Shown in pieces: positions 1 through 8,292 of a stretch of DNA of 64,000 bases. The notes below the pieces were generated by a model. That model was not told the DNA's origin. It did no database searches and saw only the letters and a list, made by a program, of their open reading frames with translations. Position 1 is the stretch's first letter; each line of letters begins with the position of its first letter. Source of the DNA: Candidatus Poribacteria bacterium (GTDB lineage Bacteria; Poribacteria; WGA-4E; GCA-2687025); NCBI GenBank assembly GCA_028818695.1, contig JAPPNK010000030.1:62001-126000 (forward strand). Direction: 5' to 3'. Both the position numbers and the translations under genes were made by a program.

Positions 1-2
1 TT

Positions 3-914
3 TTATTGATCATGGCGCGCCCGCCGCGCTTCGTCCAGCCGCTTGTGTATTTCGCGCCCGTTTCCTTCGGCGAGAGCGTCCGCAAAGGCGGTCAGTTCCT
101 TCGCATACCGCCGTAGGAGCTTCTCGACCGGCTTCGCGTTCATCCGCAGGATCGGCTCCCACAGGTCGGCGGAGCCTTGCGCGATGCGCGTTGTGTCTAA
201 GTAACCGCCGCCGGCGAACGCGGTTGCGCGCAGTCCGTTTTCGGACGCCGCCCCGATCACCGACGCCAGAACCGCCGCCGCCGCATGCGGCAGATGGCTC
301 GACGCCGCCAGCAGCGCGTCATGCGTTTCAGGGGAGATCTCAATGACGCGCATTCCAGCCAGCTCCCACATCTGCCGAACAAGCGCAACCGCTGCGGGGC
401 GCGTTTCGGATGTCGGCGTCAGGACGCAGACGCGCCCGTCAAACAGCTCCGCTTCCGCGGCGCCGGCGCCGGTCCGGTGCGATCCCGCAATCGGATGCCC
501 GCCGACAAAGTTTCCCCTTGAAACGGCGGACTGGCATGCGCAGACGATGGACGCCTTGACGCTTCCGACATCGGTGAACACAGCCGTTTCAGGGGCATGC
601 TCACTGAGGCGGCGTATCGAGTCGCTGATGAGATGAACGGGCGCGCCTGAGACGACCATGTCCGCGCCGTCTAGCGCCGGCGCCGCCTCCGTTTCCAACA
701 CATATCTGTCGATAGCCCCCTTCGCCTTGGCGATTTCCAGCGTCTCCGCCCTGCGCCCGATGCCGACCGTCTCGCCCAAAAAACCGGCGCGCCGCAGAGC
801 CAGCCCCAGCGATCCGTTGATCAAACCGACCGCGTAGAGCGCGATCTTGCCGACCCGATCATTGAACGGCGTCTCAAACGCATCCGAGGAGGGCGCCTTA
901 GCGGATTGACGCAT
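3..914 (-). CDS. tyrA: Prephenate dehydrogenase (TyrA family)
   Basis: Oxidative decarboxylation of prephenate (or arogenate) in tyrosine synthesis, probably cytosolic. The protein (about 303 aa) has an N-terminal Rossmann segment VGLINGS near residue 30, a DVGSVK segment and the catalytic-His motif GGHPIAGSHRTGAG. The nucleotide loop normally reads GxGLIGGS; here it is AVGLINGS, so two glycines are changed. I chose the ATG at 914, which overlaps the end of hisC by 17 nt; a TTG at 941 is an in-frame alternative. Last gene of a minus-strand operon after pheA and hisC, which fits aromatic amino acid synthesis. Family is confident; NAD versus NADP and prephenate versus arogenate preference cannot be read. 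Confidence 0.9.
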   Translation of the reverse strand: MRQSAKAPSSDAFETPFNDRVGKIALYAVGLINGSLGLALRRAGFLGETVGIGRRAETLEIAKAKGAIDRYVLETEAAPALDGADMVVSGAPVHLISDSIRRLSEHAPETAVFTDVGSVKASIVCACQSAVSRGNFVGGHPIAGSHRTGAGAAEAELFDGRVCVLTPTSETRPAAVALVRQMWELAGMRVIEISPETHDALLAASSHLPHAAAAVLASVIGAASENGLRATAFAGGGYLDTTRIAQGSADLWEPILRMNAKPVEKLLRRYAKELTAFADALAEGNGREIHKRLDEARRARHDQ

Positions 915-2022
915 CAGGTTCGCTCTTTGGAAGACGCTCAAACGACCGCGCCAGCGCCGTTGCCAGCAGCTCGTTTTGAGACGGCAAGCCGATTGTCGCG
1001 CGAATCGATTGCGGAAAATGGTATTCGCTCATCGGGCGCACAATCACCCCCTGCCGCATGAGGCTCTCCGCCAGCTCCTTCGACGGACGCCCCGTGTGCG
1101 CCAGGATGAAATTCGCTGCGGACGGCTCATACTGAACGCCCAGCTCGTCGAACGCGCGCGTCAAGTAGGCGAGACCCTTGCGGTTCACGGCGCGGCTGCG
1201 CTCCACATGCTCCGCGTCTTGAAGCGCCGCCCGCGCCGCCGCCTGCGCAATAATGTTCGCGTTGAACGGCTGCCGAACGCGGTTCATCCAGTCGATGATC
1301 TGCGGCGGAGCGACCGCATAACCGACGCGCAAGCCCGCCAGCCCGTACGCCTTTGAAAACGTGCGCGTTACGACAACGTTCCGCCCCTGCCGCAGATACT
1401 CCATCCCGTCGGGATAGTCCGGCTTCGTCTGCGCATACTCAAAATACGCCTCGTCCAGAACGACGATCGGACCTTCAGGGACCGCATCGAAGAACCTGTC
1501 CATCTGCCGCTTGTTGACATAGGTTCCGGTCGGATTGTTCGGATTGGCGATGAACGCGATTTTTGTCGTCGGCTTGATGAGCTCCGCAAGCGCTTCCATG
1601 TCGTTTGCCGCGTTTTGAAGCGGGGCTGTCGCCGCTTTGGCGTTAAAAATCTTGGCTAAAATTGGATACATCACAAACGACTGATCCGAAAAAACGATCT
1701 CATCGCCCGGACTTAAAAACGTCTCCGCCAGTATCTGCAGGGCGTCGCATGAGCCGTTCCCGATCAAAAGATGATTCGGCTCTACATTCAGGCGCGCCGC
1801 CAGATCGTTTTTGAGATAGTAAGCGTTTCCGTCGGGATACATATGCGCTTCCCGCGCCGCCTCTACCATTGCCGCCTGCGCCGCCTTCGGCGGACCGAGC
1901 GGGTTCTCGTTCGATGCCAGCTTGACAATCTGTTCAATGCCGTAGCCGCGCTTCACCTCTTCAACGGGCTTGCCGCCCTCATACGCGCGTATCGACATGA
2001 TGCCAGGCGTCGGCCGCGTCAA
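898..2022 (-). CDS. hisC: Histidinol-phosphate/aromatic aminotransferase (HisC family)
   Basis: PLP-dependent class I/II aminotransferase. Visible motifs: KLASNENPLGPP near the N-terminus, ANPNNPTGT, DEAYFEY, and the PLP-lysine region TFSKAYGLAGLRVGY. The length of about 374 aa is normal. I place the start at a TTG (2022-2020), because GAGG at 2034-2031 sits 8 nt upstream and overlaps the pheA stop. An ATG at 1998 is the alternative, and the longer frame into pheA is rejected. It lies between pheA and tyrA, so it may serve as the phenylalanine/tyrosine aminotransferase, as HisC paralogues do in other bacteria. That role is inferred from context. Confidence 0.92.
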   Translation of the reverse strand: MTRPTPGIMSIRAYEGGKPVEEVKRGYGIEQIVKLASNENPLGPPKAAQAAMVEAAREAHMYPDGNAYYLKNDLAARLNVEPNHLLIGNGSCDALQILAETFLSPGDEIVFSDQSFVMYPILAKIFNAKAATAPLQNAANDMEALAELIKPTTKIAFIANPNNPTGTYVNKRQMDRFFDAVPEGPIVVLDEAYFEYAQTKPDYPDGMEYLRQGRNVVVTRTFSKAYGLAGLRVGYAVAPPQIIDWMNRVRQPFNANIIAQAAARAALQDAEHVERSRAVNRKGLAYLTRAFDELGVQYEPSAANFILAHTGRPSKELAESLMRQGVIVRPMSEYHFPQSIRATIGLPSQNELLATALARSFERLPKSEPDASIR

Positions 2023-2027
2023 TGCGT

Positions 2028-3134
2028 TTACCTCAACCGCGGATAAGAGCCGAGTATTTTGACCGACAGGCAGACGGAACGCAGCTGCTGAACCGTTTCG
2101 TTCAGCGGCGCCTCCTCCGAATGCCCCTCGCATTCGATGAAAAAGCCGTACTCCCACGACTCAACGCGCGACGGGCGCGACTGAATCGAGGTCAAGCTGA
2201 CATCGTTTTTGGCAAACTGCTCCAAGACGCGCATGAGCGCGCCCGCCTCATGCCGCGCCGTGAAAAAAATGGAGGTCTTGTCGTCGCCGGACGGAGCGGG
2301 TCTGTCGTTGCCGATCGATAAAAAGCGGGTTGTATTGTCGCGCAGGTCTTCGATGCGCGCCTCCAGTATCTGTAGGTCGTACACCTGCGCCGCCAGTTCG
2401 CTGGCGATCGCGGCGGTCTTCGGTTCTTCCGCCGCTTTGCGCGCCCCCTCCGAGGTGCTGCTGACAGCGACCAGCTCCGCGTCCGGCAGGCGCGTCTGAA
2501 GCCATGTGCGGCACTGCGCAAACGCCTGCTGATGCGAATAGACGCGCTTCACTTCGCCCAGAGAGGAGCCGCTCATAATGTTCTGCGTGATCGAAATCTC
2601 CGTTTCGCCGCAGATCTGCAGGCTGGAATCGACAAACTGGTCCAACGTGTCGACAACAATCCCATGCGTTGAGTTCTCAATCGGCACGACGCCATGGTGG
2701 CAGACGCCGCGCTCAACGGCGCGAAAGATGTCCGCCTGGTCGCTTTGGGGAAGGTAACGCGCGCCTTCCCCAAAAAACTTGCGCGCCGCCATATGCGTGA
2801 AGCTCGCTTCGGGACCCAGATATGCGACGGCGGAGGCGGTCTCTAGGGCGCGCGTCGCCGAGATGATCTCCCGATAGATCGCCTTCACCGCATGGTTGGG
2901 GTAAACGCCGTCGACGTTCAGCGCCTCCACCCGTTCCAGCACATTCCGCTCGCGGTGCGGCGCGTAAATGGCGATGCGTTCGTCGCTTTTGACCGCGCCA
3001 ATCGTCTTGGCGGCGCGCCCCCGCTCATGAAGCAGCTCCATGATCTGCTGATCAATTTGATCAATGCGGTTGCGCAATTTCTGAACGCGCGTTTCGGCTG
3101 CTTCGGTCGCCTCGGCCGGCTTTGAGCGGCTCAT
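2028..3134 (-). CDS. pheA: Bifunctional chorismate mutase / prephenate dehydratase (P-protein)
   Basis: Converts chorismate to prephenate and then to phenylpyruvate. The 368 aa protein has an AroQ chorismate mutase helix bundle (about residues 15-98, RNRIDQIDQQIMELL), a prephenate dehydratase domain (VAYLGPEASFTHMAA, PIENSTHGIV, the catalytic DNTTRF) and a C-terminal ACT domain (KTSIFFTARHEAGALMRVL, QSRPSR), the usual site of phenylalanine feedback inhibition. ATG at 3134 follows the DUF5069 stop by 1 nt; GGAGG lies about 12 nt upstream inside that gene's end, so the two are probably translationally coupled. Confidence 0.96.
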   Translation of the reverse strand: MSRSKPAEATEAAETRVQKLRNRIDQIDQQIMELLHERGRAAKTIGAVKSDERIAIYAPHRERNVLERVEALNVDGVYPNHAVKAIYREIISATRALETASAVAYLGPEASFTHMAARKFFGEGARYLPQSDQADIFRAVERGVCHHGVVPIENSTHGIVVDTLDQFVDSSLQICGETEISITQNIMSGSSLGEVKRVYSHQQAFAQCRTWLQTRLPDAELVAVSSTSEGARKAAEEPKTAAIASELAAQVYDLQILEARIEDLRDNTTRFLSIGNDRPAPSGDDKTSIFFTARHEAGALMRVLEQFAKNDVSLTSIQSRPSRVESWEYGFFIECEGHSEEAPLNETVQQLRSVCLSVKILGSYPRLR

Positions 3135-3135
3135 C

Positions 3136-3393
3136 TTATGAGCTGCCTCCGCTCGACATCTCGCGTATCTTTTGAATCATGAGCTCGTCGGACGGGTTTT
3201 CTTTCACCAGTTTGGTGAAATCTTCCGCCGAAATGCCCGTTTTTCGAAGCCATGCTTTGTCCGCCGGGCAGGGGTAGATGTAATCCCCCAGGCTGCCGTT
3301 CAGATGCGCCCTCGCCTTATCGACGATGCGCGGAAGCCAGCCGATTCCGCCCATGACGTTGTCCCTGCCGCGCGGTTTCCAGTCCAGTCCCAT
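3136..3393 (-). CDS. DUF5069 family protein
   Basis: Small soluble protein of 85 aa that matches my recollection of DUF5069: GLDWKPRGRDNVMGGIGWLPR at the start, then KARAHLNGSLGDYIYPCPAD. Function unknown. The ATG at 3393 was chosen over the longer frame because AAAGGA lies 8 nt upstream. It is the first gene of the minus-strand operon with pheA, hisC and tyrA, behind a good sigma-70-type promoter. No catalytic motif can be assigned. Confidence 0.75.
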   Translation of the reverse strand: MGLDWKPRGRDNVMGGIGWLPRIVDKARAHLNGSLGDYIYPCPADKAWLRKTGISAEDFTKLVKENPSDELMIQKIREMSSGGSS

Positions 3394-3427
3394 ACGCTTA
3401 ATCCTTTCCGTTCGTGGCGTTTGTTTT

Positions 3428-3456
3428 ATTTTGCCAAAAGCGGTCGGCGGCGTCAA
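3428..3456 (-). promoter_or_regulatory. Sigma-70-like promoter for DUF5069-pheA-hisC-tyrA
   Basis: On the minus strand, TTGACG (3456-3451), a 17-nt spacer, then CAAAAT (3433-3428). It lies about 35 nt upstream of the first ATG. The -35 matches 5/6 and the -10 matches 4/6 of consensus. Confidence 0.55.
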
Positions 3457-3604
3457 GCGAATCGTTTTGACCCCGTTTCTTTAGCTGGAACATGAAGGCG
3501 GGCGAGCTTTTGAAGCAGCGATCAACCACCGTCTTCGCCCGCCGACATGTCCAACTCAAAGACTCGTTGCCGAGACCGTTTCGCCCGCGCCGCCGAAACC
3601 TGCG

Positions 3605-4243
3605 TCAGCGCGTCTTCAACTCGCCCCAGACAGCCGCCGCTTTCCCTTCAGGGTCCACCGACGTCAGCGCGGGATTGAAGTACGCTTGAATCTCCACCCA
3701 GTGCGACCACTGGTTCGCGGTGCTGCCGCCAATCCAGGCATGCAGATACCGCGCCTCGACCGTGTCAAAGAGGATCTTGTATCCAGCCGCCGACTCCGCG
3801 TAGGTTTCGTCGTCGGCGTCTGTGTTGAAGACCGTCGTCAAGCCGGCGATCTGCTCCAGGTTGTCCTTGTCGCCGTCCGCGACGTCGCCCTCGCCGAGCG
3901 TGGCGGACAACGCAATGATGTTGCCGTTGTAGGCGCGTCCGTCTGCCCAGTAGTGCCAGATATGGATGCCGTTGATTGGGATGACCTCTTCAAAATCGAT
4001 CCCGACGCGGGTCGGACCGCCCAGATACGGATCGGAGGCGGTTTGCCCGTCCGTCAAAAGGCCGACGTTTCCCTGACCAGGGTTCGAGTTTGCCCATGCC
4101 GGCTTTCCAAGCGCCAGGTTCTCGAGACCTTCAAAGGAGATCTCGTCCTGCTCCTGCGCGCTTGCGCTTGGCGTGTGGTAGAAAGCGGCGCCCAGTACGA
4201 GAACGGTTATCGCCGCTACAGTTGTCATGATGTGAATTCGCAA
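3605..4243 (-). CDS. Secreted discoidin-like (F5/8 type C-like) protein, paralogue 1
   Basis: 212 aa with an N-terminal signal peptide (hydrophobic MTTVAAITVLVLGAAF, cleavage probably after SASA). The mature part begins like F5/8 type C domains (ENLALGKPAWANSNPGQG, LLTDGQ) and has Trp/His-rich blocks (IHIWHYWADGR, NQWSHWVEIQAY), so it may be a beta-sandwich binding domain. The start is a TTG at 4243; AAAGGAG lies 6 nt upstream and the position matches the ATG starts of paralogues 2 and 3, which are also 212 aa. Third of three tandem paralogues downstream of guaB. Ligand unknown; the fold call is by motif resemblance only. Confidence 0.75.
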   Translation of the reverse strand: MRIHIMTTVAAITVLVLGAAFYHTPSASAQEQDEISFEGLENLALGKPAWANSNPGQGNVGLLTDGQTASDPYLGGPTRVGIDFEEVIPINGIHIWHYWADGRAYNGNIIALSATLGEGDVADGDKDNLEQIAGLTTVFNTDADDETYAESAAGYKILFDTVEARYLHAWIGGSTANQWSHWVEIQAYFNPALTSVDPEGKAAAVWGELKTR

Positions 4244-4254
4244 TGAATTCTCCT

Positions 4255-4364
4255 TTCAAAATGCGCTCCCGCATCATGAATCGTCGGGAGCTTCCTCGGT
4301 CGTTGCCGAATCGTCGGGCGGCTTCTTGAACGCCAGCCGACGCAACTCGATATGATTCGAACCT
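4255..4364 (-). pseudogene. Decayed copy of the guaB 3' end
   Basis: This stretch upstream of discoidin-like paralogue 1 aligns by eye with the last ~100 nt of guaB (about 5808-5905), sharing CTCCCGCAT, GGGAGCTTC and GGCGGCTTCT/GGTGGCTTTCT with one small insertion. The reverse translation keeps the EEAP of the GuaB C-terminus. Homology is continuous from the paralogue's start codon and ribosome site into the guaB tail, as at the 5796/5816 junction, so the junction was copied together with the gene. Confidence 0.65.
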
Positions 4365-4420
4365 CTCTATCTCATTCCTCGTCTATCCGGCGCGGGAACA
4401 ACAGAGCCGCGCCGCCATGT

Positions 4421-5059
4421 TCACCGCGTTTTCAGATCGCCCCAGACAGCCGCCGCTTTCCCTTCAGGGTCCACCGAGAGCAGGTCTGGGTTGAAATACG
4501 CCTGAATCTCCACCCAGTGCGACCACTGGTTCGCGTCGCTGCCGCCAAGCCATGCATGCAGATACTGCGCGTCAACCGCTTCAAAGACGAGCTTATAACC
4601 CGCCGCCGACTCCGCGTAGGTTTCGTCGTCGGCGTCTGTGTTGAAGATCGTCACAATGCCCGCAATATCGTCCAGTCTGTCCTTGTCGCCGTCCGCCAGA
4701 TCGCCGAAGTCGAGCGCCTCGGACAGGGCGATGATGTTGCCGGTGTAGGTGCGCCCGTCTGCCCAGTAGTGCCAGATGTGGATGCCGTTGATCTTGACGA
4801 CCTCTTCAAAGTCGACGCCGACGCGGGTCGGACCGCCCAGATACGGATCGGAGGCGGTTTCCCCGTCCGTCAGAAGCCCTGCGTGTCCTTGACCGGCGCC
4901 CCCGTTGATCCAGGTCGGCTTTTCAAACGCCAGATTCTCAAGACCTTCGAATGAGATCTGGTCCTGCGGCGGATTCTGCGCCGCCGCGTTCGAGGCGCAC
5001 CAAAATGCGGCAGCCGCCGCGAGAGCGCATAGGACTGCCGTTTTCGTATGAGTTCGCAT
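4421..5059 (-). CDS. Secreted discoidin-like protein, paralogue 2
   Basis: 212 aa after starting at the ATG at 5059, where AAAGGAG lies 5 nt upstream; the longer upstream frame is rejected. Signal peptide with an Ala-rich core ending ASNAAAQ. The mature protein shares ISFEGLENLAFEKP, SDPYLGGPTRVG(V)DFEEV, IHIWHYWADGRTY, NTDADDETYAESAAGYK and the C-terminal SVDPEGKAAAVWGDLK with its neighbours. Probably an exported carbohydrate- or surface-binding module; no catalytic residues are apparent. Same strand and length as paralogues 1 and 3, separated by about 100-180 nt. Confidence 0.75.
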   Translation of the reverse strand: MRTHTKTAVLCALAAAAAFWCASNAAAQNPPQDQISFEGLENLAFEKPTWINGGAGQGHAGLLTDGETASDPYLGGPTRVGVDFEEVVKINGIHIWHYWADGRTYTGNIIALSEALDFGDLADGDKDRLDDIAGIVTIFNTDADDETYAESAAGYKLVFEAVDAQYLHAWLGGSDANQWSHWVEIQAYFNPDLLSVDPEGKAAAVWGDLKTR

Positions 5060-5157
5060 AGATTCTCCTTTCAAAGTTGCTTCCGCTATGCTTTGCTTTT
5101 TCCGTTCTCGATGTTTCGCTGCATTCTGCCAACTACGCGCGCCCGCGTCAAGCGCCT

Positions 5158-5796
5158 TCAACGCGCCTTCAACGCGCCCCATACGGCCGCCGCTTTCCCT
5201 TCAGGGTCCACCGACAGCAGCGCGGGGTTGTAAAACGCTTGAATCTCCACCCAGTGCGAAAACTGGTTCACGTTGTTTCTGCCGAGCCAGGCATGCAGAT
5301 ACTGCGTCTCTATCGGGTCGAACACGATCTTCTTGCCCGCCTCGGTTTCAGGATAGGTTTCGTCCCCCGCGTCCGTGTTGAACACCGTCGTAATTCCTTC
5401 GATCTCATTCAGCCTGTCCTTGTCCCCGTCCAATAGATCATCGAAATGCAGCGTCTCCGACAGGGCGACAATGTTGCCTTCGTAGATCGGATTGGTCAGC
5501 CAGAAGTGCCAGATATGAACGCCGTTGATGAGGACAACCTCTTCAAAATCGATGCCGACGCGCGTCGGACCGCCGAGATACGGATCGGACTCCGTATTGC
5601 CGTCTGTCAACAACTCGGGATGCCCCTGACCGATCCCCCCGTTTGTCCATACAGGTTTTTCAAACGCCAGATTCTCAAGACCCTCAAAAGAGATGTCGTC
5701 CTGCGTTAAATCTTGCCCTTCCGCGCTCGCGAGACAACAAAGCGCGGCCGCTGTCATGAAAATGCGCAGCGCCGCTCTTGTCGTATGAGACCGCAT
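5158..5796 (-). CDS. Secreted discoidin-like protein, paralogue 3
   Basis: 212 aa, signal peptide MRSHTTRAALRIFMTAAALCCLASAEGQ, then the shared module (ISFEGLENLAFEKPVW, YLGGPTRVGIDFEEVVLINGVHIWHFW). It is the most diverged of the three in its middle (PIYEGNIVALSETLHFDDLLDG; GRNNVNQFSHW). ATG at 5796 has AAAGGAG 5 nt upstream and begins 19 nt after the guaB stop, so it may be cotranscribed with guaB. It is probably the ancestral copy, because a decayed guaB tail also precedes paralogue 1. Confidence 0.75.
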   Translation of the reverse strand: MRSHTTRAALRIFMTAAALCCLASAEGQDLTQDDISFEGLENLAFEKPVWTNGGIGQGHPELLTDGNTESDPYLGGPTRVGIDFEEVVLINGVHIWHFWLTNPIYEGNIVALSETLHFDDLLDGDKDRLNEIEGITTVFNTDAGDETYPETEAGKKIVFDPIETQYLHAWLGRNNVNQFSHWVEIQAFYNPALLSVDPEGKAAAVWGALKAR

Positions 5797-5815
5797 CGGT
5801 TCTCCTTTCAAAAAA

Positions 5816-7279
5816 TCACTCCCGCATGATCGAATAGTTGGGAGCTTCTTCAGTGATGATCACATCGTGCGGGTGGCTTTCTCGCACCCCCGCCGATGTG
5901 ATTTGAACAAATTGCGCATTGCCGCGCAACTCCTCGATAGACGCGGAGCCGCAGTAACCCATCGCCGCCCGCAGCCCGCCAATCAGCTGGTAGGTCAAAT
6001 CGGCGAGCCTGCCTTTATACGGGACGCGCCCCTCAATGCCTTCCGGAACCAGCTTTGCCTGCTCCATCATGCCGCCTTGGGAGTAACGTTCGCGTCCGCC
6101 GCGCTCGCGCATGGCGCTCAAGGAACCCATCGCGCGGTACACCTTGAAGCTGCGCCCTTGGTAGATGACCGTTTCGCCGGGGCTTTCTTCGGAGCCGGCA
6201 AAGAGCGACCCGATCATGACGGAACGCGCGCCCGCTCCGAGCGCCTTCGCAATGTCGCCCGAATAACGGATGCCGCCGTCCGCAATGATCGGTATGTCCG
6301 CCTCCGCCGCCGCTTCGACGCAGTCCGCAATCGCCGTCACCTGCGGCACGCCGACGCCCGCGACGATGCGCGTTGTGCAGATGGAGCCTGGACCGACGCC
6401 CACCTTGACAGCGTCCGCGCCGGCGGAGATCAGGTCGCGCGCGCCCTCTTTTGTCGTCACATTGCCCGCCGCGATGGGGATATGCTCATGCCGCGCCCGT
6501 ATCTTTTCAACCGCCTCAAGGACCGCGAGCGAATGCCCGTGCGAGGCATCGACCGCCAGCGCGTCCACATTCGCCTCGATGAGCGCGTCCGCCTCCTCCA
6601 TATGAACGGGAGCCGAAACCGCCGCGGCGACGCGCAGCCGCCCCTTTTCGTCCTTGCAGGCGTTCGGATACTGAATGATCTTGTTGATGTCTTTGATCGT
6701 GATGAGACCGCGCAGAATGCCGCCCTCGTCCACAATCGGCAGCTTTTCGATGCGCCGCTCATGGAGAAGCCGCTTCGCCTCCTCCATCGTGACGCCCTCG
6801 CGCGCCGTGATAAGCCCCGCGCTCGTCATGACGCTCTGCACCTCGGCGCTTTCGTCGGCGACATAGCGCAGGTCGCGGTTCGTCACGATGCCGACCATGC
6901 GCCCCTCGTCGTCTGTGACGGGAAAACCGCCGATGCGGTACCGCTCCATCAGATCCAGCGCATGGCGTATCGGCTGGTTGGGGCGGAGGGTGATCGGGTC
7001 GACGATCATGCCGCTTTCGGAGCGTTTGACATTGTCGACCATGCGCGTCTGCTCTTCGATGGAGCAGTTTCGGTGAAGGACGCCGATGCCGCCTTCCCGC
7101 GCGATGGCGATGGCGAGATTCGAGTCGGTGACGGTGTCCATCGCGGCGCTGACAATCGGAATGTTGAGCGGTATCTGCTTGGTGAAGTAGGTGCGCGTGT
7201 CCACATTGGCTGGATGGACGCGCGATTTTTGGGGTACGAGCAGAACGTCGTCAAATGTGAGAGCCGTTTTAATGTCCAT
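5816..7279 (-). CDS. guaB: Inosine-5'-monophosphate dehydrogenase
   Basis: NAD-dependent oxidation of IMP to XMP, the committed step of GMP synthesis. 487 aa, the normal length, when started at the ATG at 7279 ([12 protein letters not shown] follows); GGAGG lies 9 nt upstream. A TIM barrel is split by two CBS domains (about residues 95-210, [15 protein letters not shown]). The catalytic-Cys loop [11 protein letters not shown] and the flap region [10 protein letters not shown] are intact. Upstream in-frame sequence to 7555 includes the promoter and is rejected as coding. Confidence 0.97.
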   Translation of the reverse strand: MDIKTALTFDDVLLVPQKSRVHPANVDTRTYFTKQIPLNIPIVSAAMDTVTDSNLAIAIAREGGIGVLHRNCSIEEQTRMVDNVKRSESGMIVDPITLRPNQPIRHALDLMERYRIGGFPVTDDEGRMVGIVTNRDLRYVADESAEVQSVMTSAGLITAREGVTMEEAKRLLHERRIEKLPIVDEGGILRGLITIKDINKIIQYPNACKDEKGRLRVAAAVSAPVHMEEADALIEANVDALAVDASHGHSLAVLEAVEKIRARHEHIPIAAGNVTTKEGARDLISAGADAVKVGVGPGSICTTRIVAGVGVPQVTAIADCVEAAAEADIPIIADGGIRYSGDIAKALGAGARSVMIGSLFAGSEESPGETVIYQGRSFKVYRAMGSLSAMRERGGRERYSQGGMMEQAKLVPEGIEGRVPYKGRLADLTYQLIGGLRAAMGYCGSASIEELRGNAQFVQITSAGVRESHPHDVIITEEAPNYSIMRE

Positions 7280-7336
7280 CGTCCGCATCCTCCGCCTGCT
7301 TGCGCCGAGACCTCCTGATGTTAAAAGTTTGGTTTT

Positions 7337-7365
7337 ATGATACATCTTGGCGCGGAGCGTTGCAA
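7337..7365 (-). promoter_or_regulatory. Sigma-70-like promoter for guaB
   Basis: On the minus strand: TTGCAA (7365-7360), 17-nt spacer, TATCAT (7342-7337). It lies 58 nt upstream of the guaB ATG. The -10 matches 5/6 and the -35 4/6. Confidence 0.5.
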
Positions 7366-7390
7366 GCCCGCTTCGCCAACCCGTTCGCTG

Positions 7391-7420
7391 TTCCCGCCCC
7401 TGCGGTGAAGCGCGCGGGAA
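7391..7420. repeat. Degenerate intergenic palindrome (TTCCCGC...GCGGGAA)
   Basis: TTCCCGC and GCGGGAA arms are separated by 16 nt and followed by TCCAGAAA, as in other copies of this intergenic palindrome in the window. The 7280-7639 gap holds only this repeat, the guaB promoter and the upstream region of the next gene. Confidence 0.5.
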
Positions 7421-7639
7421 TCCAGAAAGTAGGCTAAGGACGACGGGCGAAGCGGCGCCTTTTAGACTCTCCCTCTTGACGGCGCGCCGCGATGTTGGCA
7501 TTCTGAAGCGCGTTGAAAAGAGTTGAACAGACGCATGAATAGACAGCGCGGGCATGCCGCAAGAGTTCGAATCGATTCAATGATCGATGCCGCCGGGTTC
7601 AACCAGAAAGGTCAACGAACAACAATGAAGGAGAATGAG

Positions 7640-8251
7640 ATGAACATGAAGCAGCGGCTTTTTCACATCGCCCTTGGGGGCGCGCTCGTCTTGTCGGGAG
7701 CCGCCCTGCGCGCCTGGACAGAACCCGATTCACCGCCCGCGCCTCCTAAGGACATCGTTCTGGCGGACGAGATCAAAACAAAACGCTTGACCATTGTCGA
7801 TGCCAACGGAGACCCTGCCGTCGTCCTGAAGGCAGACAACCGAGGGGGCGCCCATCATCGCCAGGGCGTCATCGAAGCCCTTCGATTGGCGCTTGTCGAT
7901 TCCAATGGATACCCTTTCATCGTCCTGGAGGCAGACGACCTAGGGGGCGCCCACCGCCGCCAGGGTAAAATCAAAACCCAGCGACTGAGCATTGTCAACG
8001 GCAAAGGAGACACAATGATCGGACTATCGGTGAGCGAAACAGGCGGCGCGATTGGAATTAGAAGACACCCATACGGCAATGAGGCGCCGACCATGGCTGT
8101 CCTTCTGGACATCGATGCAAGGTTAAACGGGTCTGTGAGCGTTTGGAATTCAAAAGAAAATCCTGCCGCCAGGTTGGGCGTCAAAGAAGACGGATCGGGC
8201 GTCCTCGAAAGGTATGATGGAAAAGGCGGTTTTCGTCCGATGAACGAATAG
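7640..8251 (+). CDS. Secreted protein with degenerate Asp/Gly repeats
   Basis: 203 aa. The start at 7640 has AAGGAG 6 nt upstream; the 7523 extension is rejected. A signal peptide (MNMKQRLFHIALGGALVLSGAALRA) precedes repeats of the pattern L-x-[IL]-V-[DN]-x-x-G-[DY]-x-x-[VI]-x-L about 37 residues apart (LTIVDANGDPAVVLKAD, LALVDSNGYPFIVLEAD, LSIVNGKGDTMIGLSV, VSVWNSKENPAARLGV). Units 1 and 2 are also joined by near-identical GGAH(H/R)RQG linkers. Such repeats suggest a beta-solenoid or stacked hairpin fold. No enzyme motif; function unknown. Confidence 0.7.
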   Translation: MNMKQRLFHIALGGALVLSGAALRAWTEPDSPPAPPKDIVLADEIKTKRLTIVDANGDPAVVLKADNRGGAHHRQGVIEALRLALVDSNGYPFIVLEADDLGGAHRRQGKIKTQRLSIVNGKGDTMIGLSVSETGGAIGIRRHPYGNEAPTMAVLLDIDARLNGSVSVWNSKENPAARLGVKEDGSGVLERYDGKGGFRPMNE

Positions 8252-8292
8252 AAACGACGAAGCAAGAAGGGCTGGGGAGGTTTCGCCTGACG

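Noticed and set aside
7280-7555. N-terminal extension of GuaB
   Set aside because: IMPDH families start at the TFDDVLLVP region; the upstream stretch holds promoter boxes and an intergenic repeat.
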